The notes beneath the pieces were generated by a model. That model saw only the letters and a list, made by a program, of their open reading frames with translations, did not search any database and was not told the DNA's origin. From Bacteroidota bacterium (GTDB lineage: Bacteria; Bacteroidota; Bacteroidia; 2-12-FULL-35-15): DNA of 64,000 nt. The DNA lies in assembly GCA_025963775.1 (NCBI GenBank), contig JAOQAD010000023.1, forward strand, positions 1 through 64,000, given 5' to 3'. The position numbers and the translations under genes were made by a program. This document shows, in pieces, positions 25,099-33,232 of this stretch (the first letter of the stretch is position 1; every line of letters starts with the position of its first letter).

Positions 25099-25133
25099 TT
25101 TAGTGCTGCATCCTTTTCTTATCATTGCATAAA

Positions 25134-26093
25134 ATGATCGGCAGGCTTTTCTTCCTTCTCTTATTTCTCATTTCTATCAGCTGCCTTTCACAAAGGAGCA
25201 TCAACCGGTACAGGCATAAGGAACGCCAGGGCCTGTGGATTGTATACCAGGACAGCACCAATAAGCAGGTTGATAACATCGGGCGTTACAGAAGAGGTAT
25301 TCCGAAAGGAACATGGAAATATTATGACGCAGATGGAAAGCTGCTGAAAAAGGAAAGGTACCGATCCGGGAAAATATTCATCACCGAATACCATCCAAAC
25401 GGAATGATCAGGAAACAGGGCAAAGCAAAGACAGTAACCAGCGATAAACTGATCCATTACTTTTATTATGGCAATTGGTATGTGTACGATACTTCCGGCA
25501 CATTGATCAAAACGCAGCTGTACAGGGAAGGCAACAGGGTCGCGGAAACCAATTATAAAACAAGCTCGGAAAAGAGTATCAATGATTCGCTCGTGGAAGT
25601 GCTGAGGCAGATGAACACCAGCCTCCTCCTGTATGCCGATACCGTGCTGGTTGCCGAAGCAACTTATGGACGGGATTCGAAGGAGCGGCAGCGCAGCATT
25701 TCGCTCAGCAACCTGAATGCGCTCCGCATCCTGGACGACATGGAAAAGATCATTCAGAAATTCGGTTACCCGGGAAGATCGCTGGTTGGGAACGAGTATG
25801 CCATTGCGTTCTCCATCATCAGCTCTGCAACATTGAAGTACAAGGAAAAATATTACGATGTGATCGTTGCTGCTGCTGATAAAAAAGAGTTCGACTGGAC
25901 GGATGTCGCCTTCTTCGTGGATAAGGTGAAGGTGGCGAAAAAAGAAAAGCAGGTGTATGGCACGCAGTATAAGATCGAAGGAGACCGGCTGATGTATTAT
26001 CCCGTTGAAGACATTGCCGGACTGAATTCCAGGAGAAAGTCAGCAGGGCTGGAGGAAGTGGATGCGGAAGGCTGGACATTCCTTCACTATTAG
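25134..26093 (+). CDS. exported MORN-repeat (YwqK-like) protein
   Basis: A 319-residue exported protein from the ATG at 25134; a TTG at 25125 is possible but unlikely. The signal peptide is MIGRLFFLLLFLISISC, and the cysteine makes a weak lipobox. Residues about 20-140 hold MORN-type repeats (GRYRRGIPKGTWKYYDADGK, ERYRSGKIFITEYHPNGMIR, YGNWYVYDTSGTLIKTQLYR), as in YwqK-like proteins. The C-terminal half has no motif I recognise. It starts 35 bases after the Sua5-like gene and may share its transcript. Confidence 0.75.
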   Translation: MIGRLFFLLLFLISISCLSQRSINRYRHKERQGLWIVYQDSTNKQVDNIGRYRRGIPKGTWKYYDADGKLLKKERYRSGKIFITEYHPNGMIRKQGKAKTVTSDKLIHYFYYGNWYVYDTSGTLIKTQLYREGNRVAETNYKTSSEKSINDSLVEVLRQMNTSLLLYADTVLVAEATYGRDSKERQRSISLSNLNALRILDDMEKIIQKFGYPGRSLVGNEYAIAFSIISSATLKYKEKYYDVIVAAADKKEFDWTDVAFFVDKVKVAKKEKQVYGTQYKIEGDRLMYYPVEDIAGLNSRRKSAGLEEVDAEGWTFLHY

Positions 26094-26155
26094 CCAGTTA
26101 CGGGGCTGCAACCATTTCAAACCGGCAGGCGTCTTGTTATAGAATCCTAAAGCAC

Positions 26156-27868
26156 ATGAAAAAATTGTATCCCGCTTTCGCAGTTGCCTGCTCCCTGGCT
26201 TTTACATCAGTGAGGGCACAACCGGCAATCACTTCCTTTTCGCCTGCATCAGGGCCTGCAGGAACAAGCGTTACCATTCACGGAAGCAATTTCAACCCGG
26301 CAGCTTCGGGCAATGTTGTTTTCTTTGGTGCTACACAGGCTGCAGTTACGGCTGCCAGCGCAGATTCCCTTGTTGTAACAGTTCCTGTGGCAGCCAGCTA
26401 CCAGTATATTTCCGTTGCCGATACTAACTCAAACATGATCTCCTACTCGCTTCGCCCGTTCCTGTCAACCTTCTCCTGCGGCTTGCCTGTCAACACCAGC
26501 TCCTTCTCTATAAGCATCGATTCTACTGCCGATCCCGTAGCGGGAATGGCCGGCTCGGATATAACAACCGGTGACCTTGATGGGGATGGAAAAGCAGATC
26601 TCGTACTGATCAACTTTGACGACAACAGCATTTCCATTTTACAGAACACAAGTACACCGGGCAGTATTTCCTATGCAGCAAAAATTGATTTCAGGACAGG
26701 CACACATCCTATGAATATTGTCACCGGTGATTTTAACGCTGACGGAAAACCGGATCTGGCCGTATCGAACAGCTCTGACAATACTGTATCTATCTTTAAG
26801 AACACCAGCTCAGGCGGGATGATTTCCTTCGAGCCGAACAGGGATTTTTACATCGGTTTTTCTCCGTATTATCTCTCAGTGGCAGATCTGAATGCCGATG
26901 GGAAAGCTGAGATTGCCACGATAGACGTATGCAATTCCACTATTACCATACTGAAGAATGCAGGTATTGGCGACAGCATTCATTTTACTGCACCTCTTAC
27001 CTTTTCTTTGGGATTTTATCCGCAGCACCTTTCTATCGGCGACCTTAACGGGGATTCAAAGCCCGACCTGGCAGTTACAGGCAGCGCTCCATTTGGCACA
27101 TACACCTTGTTCACCTGCAAAAACACAAGCACAGGCGGGACTTTGAACTTTGAACCCGGTGTTGGTTATTCAGTAGGTTCCAGCACAAGAAATGCAGCGA
27201 TCGGTGATTTGAACGGCGACGGAAAAATGGACCTTGCAGTAGCTGTTCAGGGAAGCAATGTAGTTGCTGTGCTTAAGAACACAAGTACTTCGGGCGCTAT
27301 TACTTTTGACATGCCCTCTAATTATCCCGGGGGCTACCTCTGCATCTCTGTGGCGATAGATGATATGAACGGTGATGGAAAAGCCGACCTTGTTTCAATC
27401 GGCTACCCAAACATTATTTCAGTGATCAGGAATGCTTCCACGCCTTCGGTTGTTTCCTTTTATCCGAAAGTAAGCTTCTATGGCGCTAATGATCTCAATG
27501 GGCTTTCCATTGCAGACCTCGATGGAGATGGAAAACCGGATATCAGCACTGTGAGCGGCTCATCGAACACGCTTACTATTCTCAGGAACAAACTATGCGA
27601 AGCAACAGGATTATCTGAAGCAACACTTTCGGGAGATGTCCGCATTTATCCGAACCCATTCGATTCAAAAACAACCTTGTATTTCGGAAAAGCGATCAAA
27701 AACGGTACTGTGAAAATTTCGGATATAACAGGTAAAACAGTAAGAACCGCCAGCTTTTCAGGTGATCAGCTGACGGTTCAAAAAGAAGAAATGCAGGCGG
27801 GTGTTTATTTTATTGAAGTCAGCTCGGGAAACGAAGTGATCTCCAACCAGAAAATAGTGTTGCAGTAA
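26156..27868 (+). CDS. FG-GAP/VCBS repeat T9SS cargo with IPT domain
   Basis: A 570-residue exported surface protein. After the signal peptide (ending SVRAQ) comes an IPT/TIG domain (about residues 23-100; ITSFSPASGPAGTSVTIHG). Seven FG-GAP repeats follow, each with a calcium-binding DxDxDG loop such as GDLDGDGKADL, GDFNADGKPDL, GDLNGDGKMDL and ADLDGDGKPDI; they should fold as an integrin-like propeller. The end (IYPNPFDSKTTLYFG, ISDITGKTVRTASF, AGVYFIEVSSG) is a type A T9SS sorting domain. Probably adhesive or carbohydrate binding; no catalytic site is seen. Confidence 0.93.
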   Translation: MKKLYPAFAVACSLAFTSVRAQPAITSFSPASGPAGTSVTIHGSNFNPAASGNVVFFGATQAAVTAASADSLVVTVPVAASYQYISVADTNSNMISYSLRPFLSTFSCGLPVNTSSFSISIDSTADPVAGMAGSDITTGDLDGDGKADLVLINFDDNSISILQNTSTPGSISYAAKIDFRTGTHPMNIVTGDFNADGKPDLAVSNSSDNTVSIFKNTSSGGMISFEPNRDFYIGFSPYYLSVADLNADGKAEIATIDVCNSTITILKNAGIGDSIHFTAPLTFSLGFYPQHLSIGDLNGDSKPDLAVTGSAPFGTYTLFTCKNTSTGGTLNFEPGVGYSVGSSTRNAAIGDLNGDGKMDLAVAVQGSNVVAVLKNTSTSGAITFDMPSNYPGGYLCISVAIDDMNGDGKADLVSIGYPNIISVIRNASTPSVVSFYPKVSFYGANDLNGLSIADLDGDGKPDISTVSGSSNTLTILRNKLCEATGLSEATLSGDVRIYPNPFDSKTTLYFGKAIKNGTVKISDITGKTVRTASFSGDQLTVQKEEMQAGVYFIEVSSGNEVISNQKIVLQ

Positions 27869-27876
27869 ATCCGGCG

Positions 27877-28305
27877 CTATTCAGTTGCTTCCATCGGGTA
27901 ATCCTTCTGTACCCAGTCTTCCTTTATGCCTGTGGGAATATCAAGGATCTTTGCTTTTTTAAAGCCCTGCTCCACCAGGTATTTATGTGCCGGGCGAATG
28001 TTCAGGCAGTTGGAAGAAGTGCAGCAGCCGCAATACACCACCACTTCGCGGTCCTTTGAAATTTTGGAAACTTCGTAACGGAATTTTTTAAAACCTTCAT
28101 CAGTGCTCACAGGGCCGGCCTTGATGGCGGTTTTGATCTGGTCGACCGTACCCACATTATAAACCACGGGCTTTACAGCTTTGGGATCATTCAGTTTTGC
28201 AGCAAGCTCTTTCGGGTCCATCAGGTTTTCTTTTTTGATCGCTTCCTGCTGGATAAAAGCGAAGAATAAAAAAGCTACAGGGATAAGGAGAATAATTTTT
28301 TTCAT
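27877..28305 (-). CDS. exported rhodanese-like protein with cysteine cluster
   Basis: A 142-residue exported protein from the ATG at 28305 (MKKIILLIPVAFLFFAF signal). Its single domain follows the rhodanese plan: VVYNVGT at the start, REVVVYCGCCTSSNCLNIRPA at the active site, LVEQGFKKAKILDIPTGIKEDW at the end. The active loop has Cys92, Cys94, Cys95 and Cys100, where rhodaneses normally have one. This could mean sulfur transfer, a disulfide exchange role or metal binding in the periplasm. It converges with the FG-GAP gene. Confidence 0.75.
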   Translation of the reverse strand: MKKIILLIPVAFLFFAFIQQEAIKKENLMDPKELAAKLNDPKAVKPVVYNVGTVDQIKTAIKAGPVSTDEGFKKFRYEVSKISKDREVVVYCGCCTSSNCLNIRPAHKYLVEQGFKKAKILDIPTGIKEDWVQKDYPMEATE

Positions 28306-28386
28306 AGGAATATTTTTTCGCGGAAGCAGCAATTTTTATACCGAAAGTATGAGTAACTTTATTGAGCTTAAAAAGCAGCACAGCCT

Positions 28387-29778
28387 ATGAAATTTCTTTA
28401 CAGCCTTCTCCTTGTCCTTTTCGCTGTAAGCGGCATGAATGCGCAGGACCAGGAAAAGGGAAATTACCTGGATGATTTTAACATTATCGTCGGAAGCCTT
28501 CTCGAGCTTCATCCAAAACTGTACACCAATATCACGAAAGATGAATTTGATACGGATGTGGCCAACATCAGCCAGCGCCTGCTTGTCAACTCTTCCCGTC
28601 CCAAAGCTATTTACATGATCCAAGAGCTGTTCTACAAGTTAGGGAACAGCCATGCCGGAAATATTTCTGTATTTGAAGACCTCGGCATTACCAAAGCGCT
28701 TCCATTCAGCGTGTACATTATTGGCCATGATCTGTACATCCGGAATTATCCGCGGGATACCACGCTGAACGGGCTTAAGATCAATGCGATCGGGAACACA
28801 AGTGCTGCAAAGCTGATCGACAGCCTGAAGATCTTTTTTCCTACCGATGGAAACATTCCTGTGATCAGCTACAACCTTCAGCCTTTGTTCAATAACCTGT
28901 ACGGATTTTTCTGCAGCGAGAGGGATACCTTTCAACTCGATACAGAAAAAGGCCCGATGAAATTTGCTGCTGCACTGAGGGGAGATAAGATCTTCGAAGA
29001 AGTGATCCTGAAAAAATCCGAAGTGTATTTCGGTACCGACCGTTTTCTTAAAAAAGAGATCAGGCCCGGTTACGGCTATTTTCGCTTTATCGGATTTATT
29101 CCCAGTTACAAGGGCTTTGAGATCGAGAAGGAATATTATTCGTTCATAAAGGAAGCGAATGCAAAACAGCTCAAAGCCATTGTGATCGACCTGCGCAGCA
29201 ACAACGGCGGCGATCCTTATTTAATGGGAAGAATGACAGCCATGCTCTCGGATCATCCCTTCAGATTATTTGAGAGGATCTATATCACTGAAACAGGTGT
29301 TCCGTTTTACATGCGGTACATGGACAATCATTACACTTACCGTGTCCGTCATTTAAAGTCAAACGAGATGGGCGACCTGCGCGAAGTGGTAAGGCTTGAA
29401 AAAGGATTGAAGGTCATTCAGCCTTCACCGGAACGTTTTAAAGGAAAGATCTATATCATTACAGGGTCGATCACGCAATCATCGTCCACCATGATGTGCA
29501 AGTACCTGCAGGGACAGTCGAATGTGACCTTTGTTGGATCGGAGCCTATCGGATCCATCAATTATTTCTGGGCGAGCTCGCATTGCCAGATCACACTGCC
29601 GGAATTAAAAACAAAATTCTCATTCGGCATGGAGCTGCTGGAACTGAAAAAATTCAGCAGCAATAAGGAATTGCCAACCGGGCTTATTCCTGATCATGAG
29701 ATCAATTATACAATTGAAGAGCGGCTCGCAAAGAAAGACAAGGAAATGGAATTCATCATCAGTGAGCTCAGGCAATAA
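28387..29778 (+). CDS. S41-family (tail-specific) peptidase, exported
   Basis: A 463-residue exported protein with signal MKFLYSLLLVLFAVSGMNAQ. The C-terminal part has the S41 protease core: KAIVIDLRSNNGGDPYLMGR (substrate strand) and ITGSITQSSSTMMCKYLQG (nucleophile Ser region), then FVGSEPIGS. The N-terminal 200 residues are the helical plus beta part typical of these periplasmic proteases; a PDZ domain is weak or missing. A candidate -7 box TAACTTTA lies at 28354-28361. Its stop abuts the stop of the convergent PorE-like gene. Confidence 0.85.
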   Translation: MKFLYSLLLVLFAVSGMNAQDQEKGNYLDDFNIIVGSLLELHPKLYTNITKDEFDTDVANISQRLLVNSSRPKAIYMIQELFYKLGNSHAGNISVFEDLGITKALPFSVYIIGHDLYIRNYPRDTTLNGLKINAIGNTSAAKLIDSLKIFFPTDGNIPVISYNLQPLFNNLYGFFCSERDTFQLDTEKGPMKFAAALRGDKIFEEVILKKSEVYFGTDRFLKKEIRPGYGYFRFIGFIPSYKGFEIEKEYYSFIKEANAKQLKAIVIDLRSNNGGDPYLMGRMTAMLSDHPFRLFERIYITETGVPFYMRYMDNHYTYRVRHLKSNEMGDLREVVRLEKGLKVIQPSPERFKGKIYIITGSITQSSSTMMCKYLQGQSNVTFVGSEPIGSINYFWASSHCQITLPELKTKFSFGMELLELKKFSSNKELPTGLIPDHEINYTIEERLAKKDKEMEFIISELRQ

Positions 29779-31728
29779 TTATTTCGAGATCACTTTAAAT
29801 TCCGTGCGCCTGTTCATAGCACGGTTTTCATCCGAATCATTTTTCACCTTTGGCCTGGTGTCTCCGTAGCCTTTGTAGCTAAGGCGTTTCGGATCGATGC
29901 CATGGGCAACCAGGTAATCATAAACAGTTTTTGCACGGTTCTGTGAAAGTGTCATGTTCGATTTTTTATCGCCTACATTATCCGTATGCCCGCTTAATTC
30001 ACCACGGATGGCCTTGTTCACATTCAGGAACTTCACAAGAATGTCGAGCTCTGCATTTGATTCAGGCTTAAGATTGAATTTTGCCGTTTCAAAGAATACA
30101 TTCTTCAGTTCAATGATGCCTGTATCGATGGGCTGCATCGGTACATCCATGATGAATGGCTTCGTTTTATCTGCCAGCTCCTTCAATGCAAAATTTTCCG
30201 AATAAAATAAATAGCCCGGCTGGGAAACATTCAATAAATAATCTTTATCCACCGGTAACGTCACGAGGAACTCACCATTCCCGCTGTTTGCATCCGATTC
30301 GATCACAGGCTTACCTGTCGCGAGGTCGATCAGCACAAAGTGAGCGCCGAGCGGTGCACGCGATTTTACATCGTACACCTTTCCTTTTACATAGGTCACG
30401 AGATCAGGACGCGCTTCCTTGTACAGCTCAAATTTATACATGTCCAGCCCGCCCAGTCCGCCATCGCGGTTCGACGCGAAATAGGCGATCTCACCGGAAG
30501 CGCCCACCAGTAAGCTGTTCTCATCACCATAGGTATTGATCGGGTAACCGAGATTAACAGGCTCTCCCCAAACACCTTTATCATCTTTACGCACTACATA
30601 AATATCAAAGCCACCCATCCCGATCCTTCCGTTGGAGCTGAAATACAAAGTGCGCCCGTCAGGATGTATGAACACCGATTGCTCATCGCCTTTTGAATTC
30701 ACCTTCTTTCCGAGATTTACCGGGTGTTTCCAGCTTCCATCCGCATCCAGCTCCGATACATAAATATCGTGCTCACCCATTCCGCCGGGACGGTTGCTCA
30801 CAAAGTAGAGGCTCTTTCCATCTGCAGAGAAGGAAGGCTGTGTTTCGCGGTATTGTGTGTTTACAGAGTTACCAAGGTTATACGGCTTCGACCAGGCATC
30901 CCCTACTTTCTCCGCATAAAAAATATCACATCCACCCAGGCCTTTTCTTCCCGGGCCAAAGCTCCCGGTCTGGTCCTGGCAAACGGTGAAGAACAACACC
31001 TGTCCGTCAACCGACAAACTTGGCGCGCCTTCATTTCCCTGTGTGTTGATCCCTGTTCCCGGGATCAGCATTGCTTTCTGCCACACGCCGGCAACCTTTT
31101 TGCTGACCATGAAATCTTCCTGCGTAGGAGCACGCTCTGTCCTGTTGTTGCGCGTGAACAGGAAGGTCTGGTCATCGGCTGTGATCGCCGGGAAATACTC
31201 ATCAAGGTTGGAATTGATGCCTTCACCGAGATTGACCGGTTTGAAGGGCTTCGGATTTTTTGTGGCATCGATCGCAAAATCGCAATTCTCTAAATTGCGT
31301 TCTGCACTTTCTTTTGAATCGGGATTGATGTGGGGATTTTTCAGGAAGCGCTCAAAATCGCTTTTCGCATTTTTATAATCACCCACTTTCATTTCCAGGC
31401 AGGCAATGTTGTAAAAATTACTGCTGCTGAATCCGGGACTGATGGTGATCGCCTTTTCATATTCTTTGATCGCTGCATTGTTATTTCCTTTGACCTGGTA
31501 CAGCTCAGCCATCAGCAAATGCGGTTCGATGAAATTGCTGTCTTTTTCAATCGCTTTAGTAAGCGTTGCCATGCATTCATCATCCTTCTGCTGGTTGTAC
31601 AGCTTCATGGCCTGCTCAAAAAGGGCAACAGCTTTTTTATTTTTGGAAGTGTATTCGCCGGGAGGCAATTGTGCTTTGCAGGAAAACAAAGCGAATACCA
31701 GGATGATAAAAGTTAATGTGTTTTTCAT
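29779..31728 (-). CDS. PorE-like lipoprotein: TPR, PD40 propeller, CRD, OmpA
   Basis: A 649-residue lipoprotein (lipobox ALFSC, Cys17). Order: TPR repeats (about residues 30-150; ALFEQAMKLYNQQKDDECM, AAIKEYEKAITISPG), a PD40/WD40-like propeller (FPAITADDQTFLFTR, QPSFSADGKSLYFVSNRPG, DGRTLYFSSNG, EIAYFASNRDGGLGGLDMY), a carboxypeptidase-regulatory-like domain (YVKGKVYDVKSRAPLGAH), and an OmpA domain that binds peptidoglycan (LSGHTDNVGD, NRAMNRRTEF). This is the layout of PorE, a T9SS component. Bacteroidota have several such paralogs, so the exact identity is open. Its start overlaps the stop of the upstream transposase gene by 4 bases. Confidence 0.9.
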   Translation of the reverse strand: MKNTLTFIILVFALFSCKAQLPPGEYTSKNKKAVALFEQAMKLYNQQKDDECMATLTKAIEKDSNFIEPHLLMAELYQVKGNNNAAIKEYEKAITISPGFSSSNFYNIACLEMKVGDYKNAKSDFERFLKNPHINPDSKESAERNLENCDFAIDATKNPKPFKPVNLGEGINSNLDEYFPAITADDQTFLFTRNNRTERAPTQEDFMVSKKVAGVWQKAMLIPGTGINTQGNEGAPSLSVDGQVLFFTVCQDQTGSFGPGRKGLGGCDIFYAEKVGDAWSKPYNLGNSVNTQYRETQPSFSADGKSLYFVSNRPGGMGEHDIYVSELDADGSWKHPVNLGKKVNSKGDEQSVFIHPDGRTLYFSSNGRIGMGGFDIYVVRKDDKGVWGEPVNLGYPINTYGDENSLLVGASGEIAYFASNRDGGLGGLDMYKFELYKEARPDLVTYVKGKVYDVKSRAPLGAHFVLIDLATGKPVIESDANSGNGEFLVTLPVDKDYLLNVSQPGYLFYSENFALKELADKTKPFIMDVPMQPIDTGIIELKNVFFETAKFNLKPESNAELDILVKFLNVNKAIRGELSGHTDNVGDKKSNMTLSQNRAKTVYDYLVAHGIDPKRLSYKGYGDTRPKVKNDSDENRAMNRRTEFKVISK

Positions 31729-32162
31729 TGTTGTAGTGTGTTTTCAAATTTAAGGGTTTTCATCAGATCACCGTACTCTTCCTTAAATGTTTTCTTTTTA
31801 TGATGTTCTTCCTGGTTAGCGATGTAATTTCTGACCTTTTCAACAAGTGATTCACTCACCGATAAAGCGATATATTCTTCCTGCCATTCAAATTTAAATG
31901 GAACAAGCTTTTGTTTATTCACCCAAAATGACGACTCTCCTTTTAACAGCATAATAATTTTTGCAGCTGACTGATCCACTCCTAAGGAAATCAATAAGTG
32001 TATGTGATCTTCCACACAGTTCATACAATCAATATAAATTCCTTTTGCAAGGCTGTTTTCTTTGATGTGATTCAGTAAAATTGGCTTTAGATCCTTTGTA
32101 ATGATCCGATTCCTGTTTTTAGTGGACCAGATCACATGTAACATGATTCTTGCGTAAGGCAT
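31725..32162 (-). CDS. IS200-like / REP-associated tyrosine transposase (RAYT)
   Basis: A 145-residue HUH endonuclease of the Y1 transposase family. The metal motif is EDHIHLL (His53, His55) and the likely nucleophile is Tyr113 (RNYIANQEEHH). The gene is full length and intact. No TnpB partner or left and right IS ends are evident; instead an ordered array of palindromes starts 10 bases upstream of the ATG (32172-32570), the setting of RAYT genes and their REP elements. The stop overlaps the PorE-like ATG by 4 bases, an odd link between a mobile-element gene and an envelope gene. Confidence 0.9.
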   Translation of the reverse strand: MPYARIMLHVIWSTKNRNRIITKDLKPILLNHIKENSLAKGIYIDCMNCVEDHIHLLISLGVDQSAAKIIMLLKGESSFWVNKQKLVPFKFEWQEEYIALSVSESLVEKVRNYIANQEEHHKKKTFKEEYGDLMKTLKFENTLQQ

Positions 32163-32171
32163 AGTGGTTTT

Positions 32172-32570
32172 TAGGCTAAAGCCTATTTCAAATTTTGTTT
32201 ATTAATTGATTAACTCCTTTGACTGATATTCAATTATTAATTTTGGGGTTGGGCTAAAGCCCAGTTGGCCTGGGTTTCCTTATCCACGACCTGAAGATCG
32301 TGGCAACTAATATAAATAGTTAAAACTTATTCTGTTGGGAAAGCCCAATTTGAGTTTGATTCTCTTTATCCATGACCTGAAGGTTGTGGCAATTAATATA
32401 TAGTTAAAATTATAATGTTGGGCTAAAGCCCAATTGGGTTTGATTCTCTTTATCCACGACCTGAAGGTCGTGGCAACTAACAGCGGCTTATAGTTTTTTT
32501 CAGGTTATTGCAATAGCCACGGGCTTCAGCCCGTGGATCCCGAGTGCAGCCACTCATGGGCTTTAGCCCA
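32172..32570. repeat. ordered palindrome (REP/BIME-like) array
   Basis: Two hairpin types alternate. Type A is TTGGGCTAAAGCCCAA; type B is CCACGACCTGAAGGTCGTGG. A copies: 32172-32185 (degenerate), 32249-32263, 32335-32348 (CTA lost), 32418-32433 and inverted 32557-32570. B copies: 32284-32303, 32370-32389, 32454-32473 and inverted variant 32517-32536 (CCACGGGCTTCAGCCCGTGG). Three A-B units repeat with a period of 83-86 bases and are closed by an inverted B-A unit. It fills the 426-base gap between the transposase and queE; no gene is seen in it. Confidence 0.9.
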
Positions 32571-32588
32571 ATACCACAAATCATTCCA

Positions 32589-33227
32589 TTACGGAATATT
32601 CATGTATTTATGTGTTTGAAGGGAAACATTCCACTTCGGGTGCGCCATCACATAATCAACGATGAGAGGCATCATTTCCTTTGCCTTGCTCCACTCCGGC
32701 TGCAGGAACAGTTTGCAATCCGGGCCAACCAGCGCCGCATGCTTCTCTGCCCATTCAAAATCATTTTTGTTATGCACAATGATCTTCAGCTCGCTTGCAA
32801 GCGGATAATTTTCCGGCATGGGCGGGCTTGTTTTCTTCGGCGACAGGCACACCCAGTCCCACTTGCCTGTTAACTTATAGGCACCGGATGTTTCTATGAA
32901 CGTTTGAATGCCTTTTGCTTTCAGCTGCTGCGTGATGTACTCCATATTGTACATGCTGGGCTCTCCTCCTGTCACAACCACAGCCTTTCCGGGAAAACGC
33001 GCTGCATTTTCAATGATCAGGTCGGTATTTGTTAAAGGGTGCAGCGATGCATCCCAGCTTTCCTTCACATCGCACCAATGGCAGCCTACATCGCAGCCGC
33101 CAACGCGGATGAAATAGGCGGGCTTGCCCGAATGAAAGCCTTCACCCTGGATGGTATAAAACTCTTCCATCAGCGGCAGCTCCATTCCGAGCTCTAATAA
33201 CGTTTTATTTTTTTCTCCTGTTTCCAA
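32589..33227 (-). CDS. queE: 7-carboxy-7-deazaguanine synthase
   Basis: QueE is a radical SAM enzyme that makes 7-carboxy-7-deazaguanine in the queuosine pathway. The 4Fe-4S motif is GGCDVGCHWCDVKESW (Cys45, Cys49, Cys52, CX3CX2C), preceded by LPLMEEFYTIQGEGFHSGKPA. VVTGGEPSMYNM and IETSGAYKLTG form the SAM and substrate pocket. The start is probably the TTG at 33227, since the LLELGMELPLMEEF stretch looks like part of the family; the first ATG (33185) is an alternative. It starts 5 bases after the bshC stop. Confidence 0.93.
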   Translation of the reverse strand: METGEKNKTLLELGMELPLMEEFYTIQGEGFHSGKPAYFIRVGGCDVGCHWCDVKESWDASLHPLTNTDLIIENAARFPGKAVVVTGGEPSMYNMEYITQQLKAKGIQTFIETSGAYKLTGKWDWVCLSPKKTSPPMPENYPLASELKIIVHNKNDFEWAEKHAALVGPDCKLFLQPEWSKAKEMMPLIVDYVMAHPKWNVSLQTHKYMNIP

Positions 33228-33232
33228 ATCTC

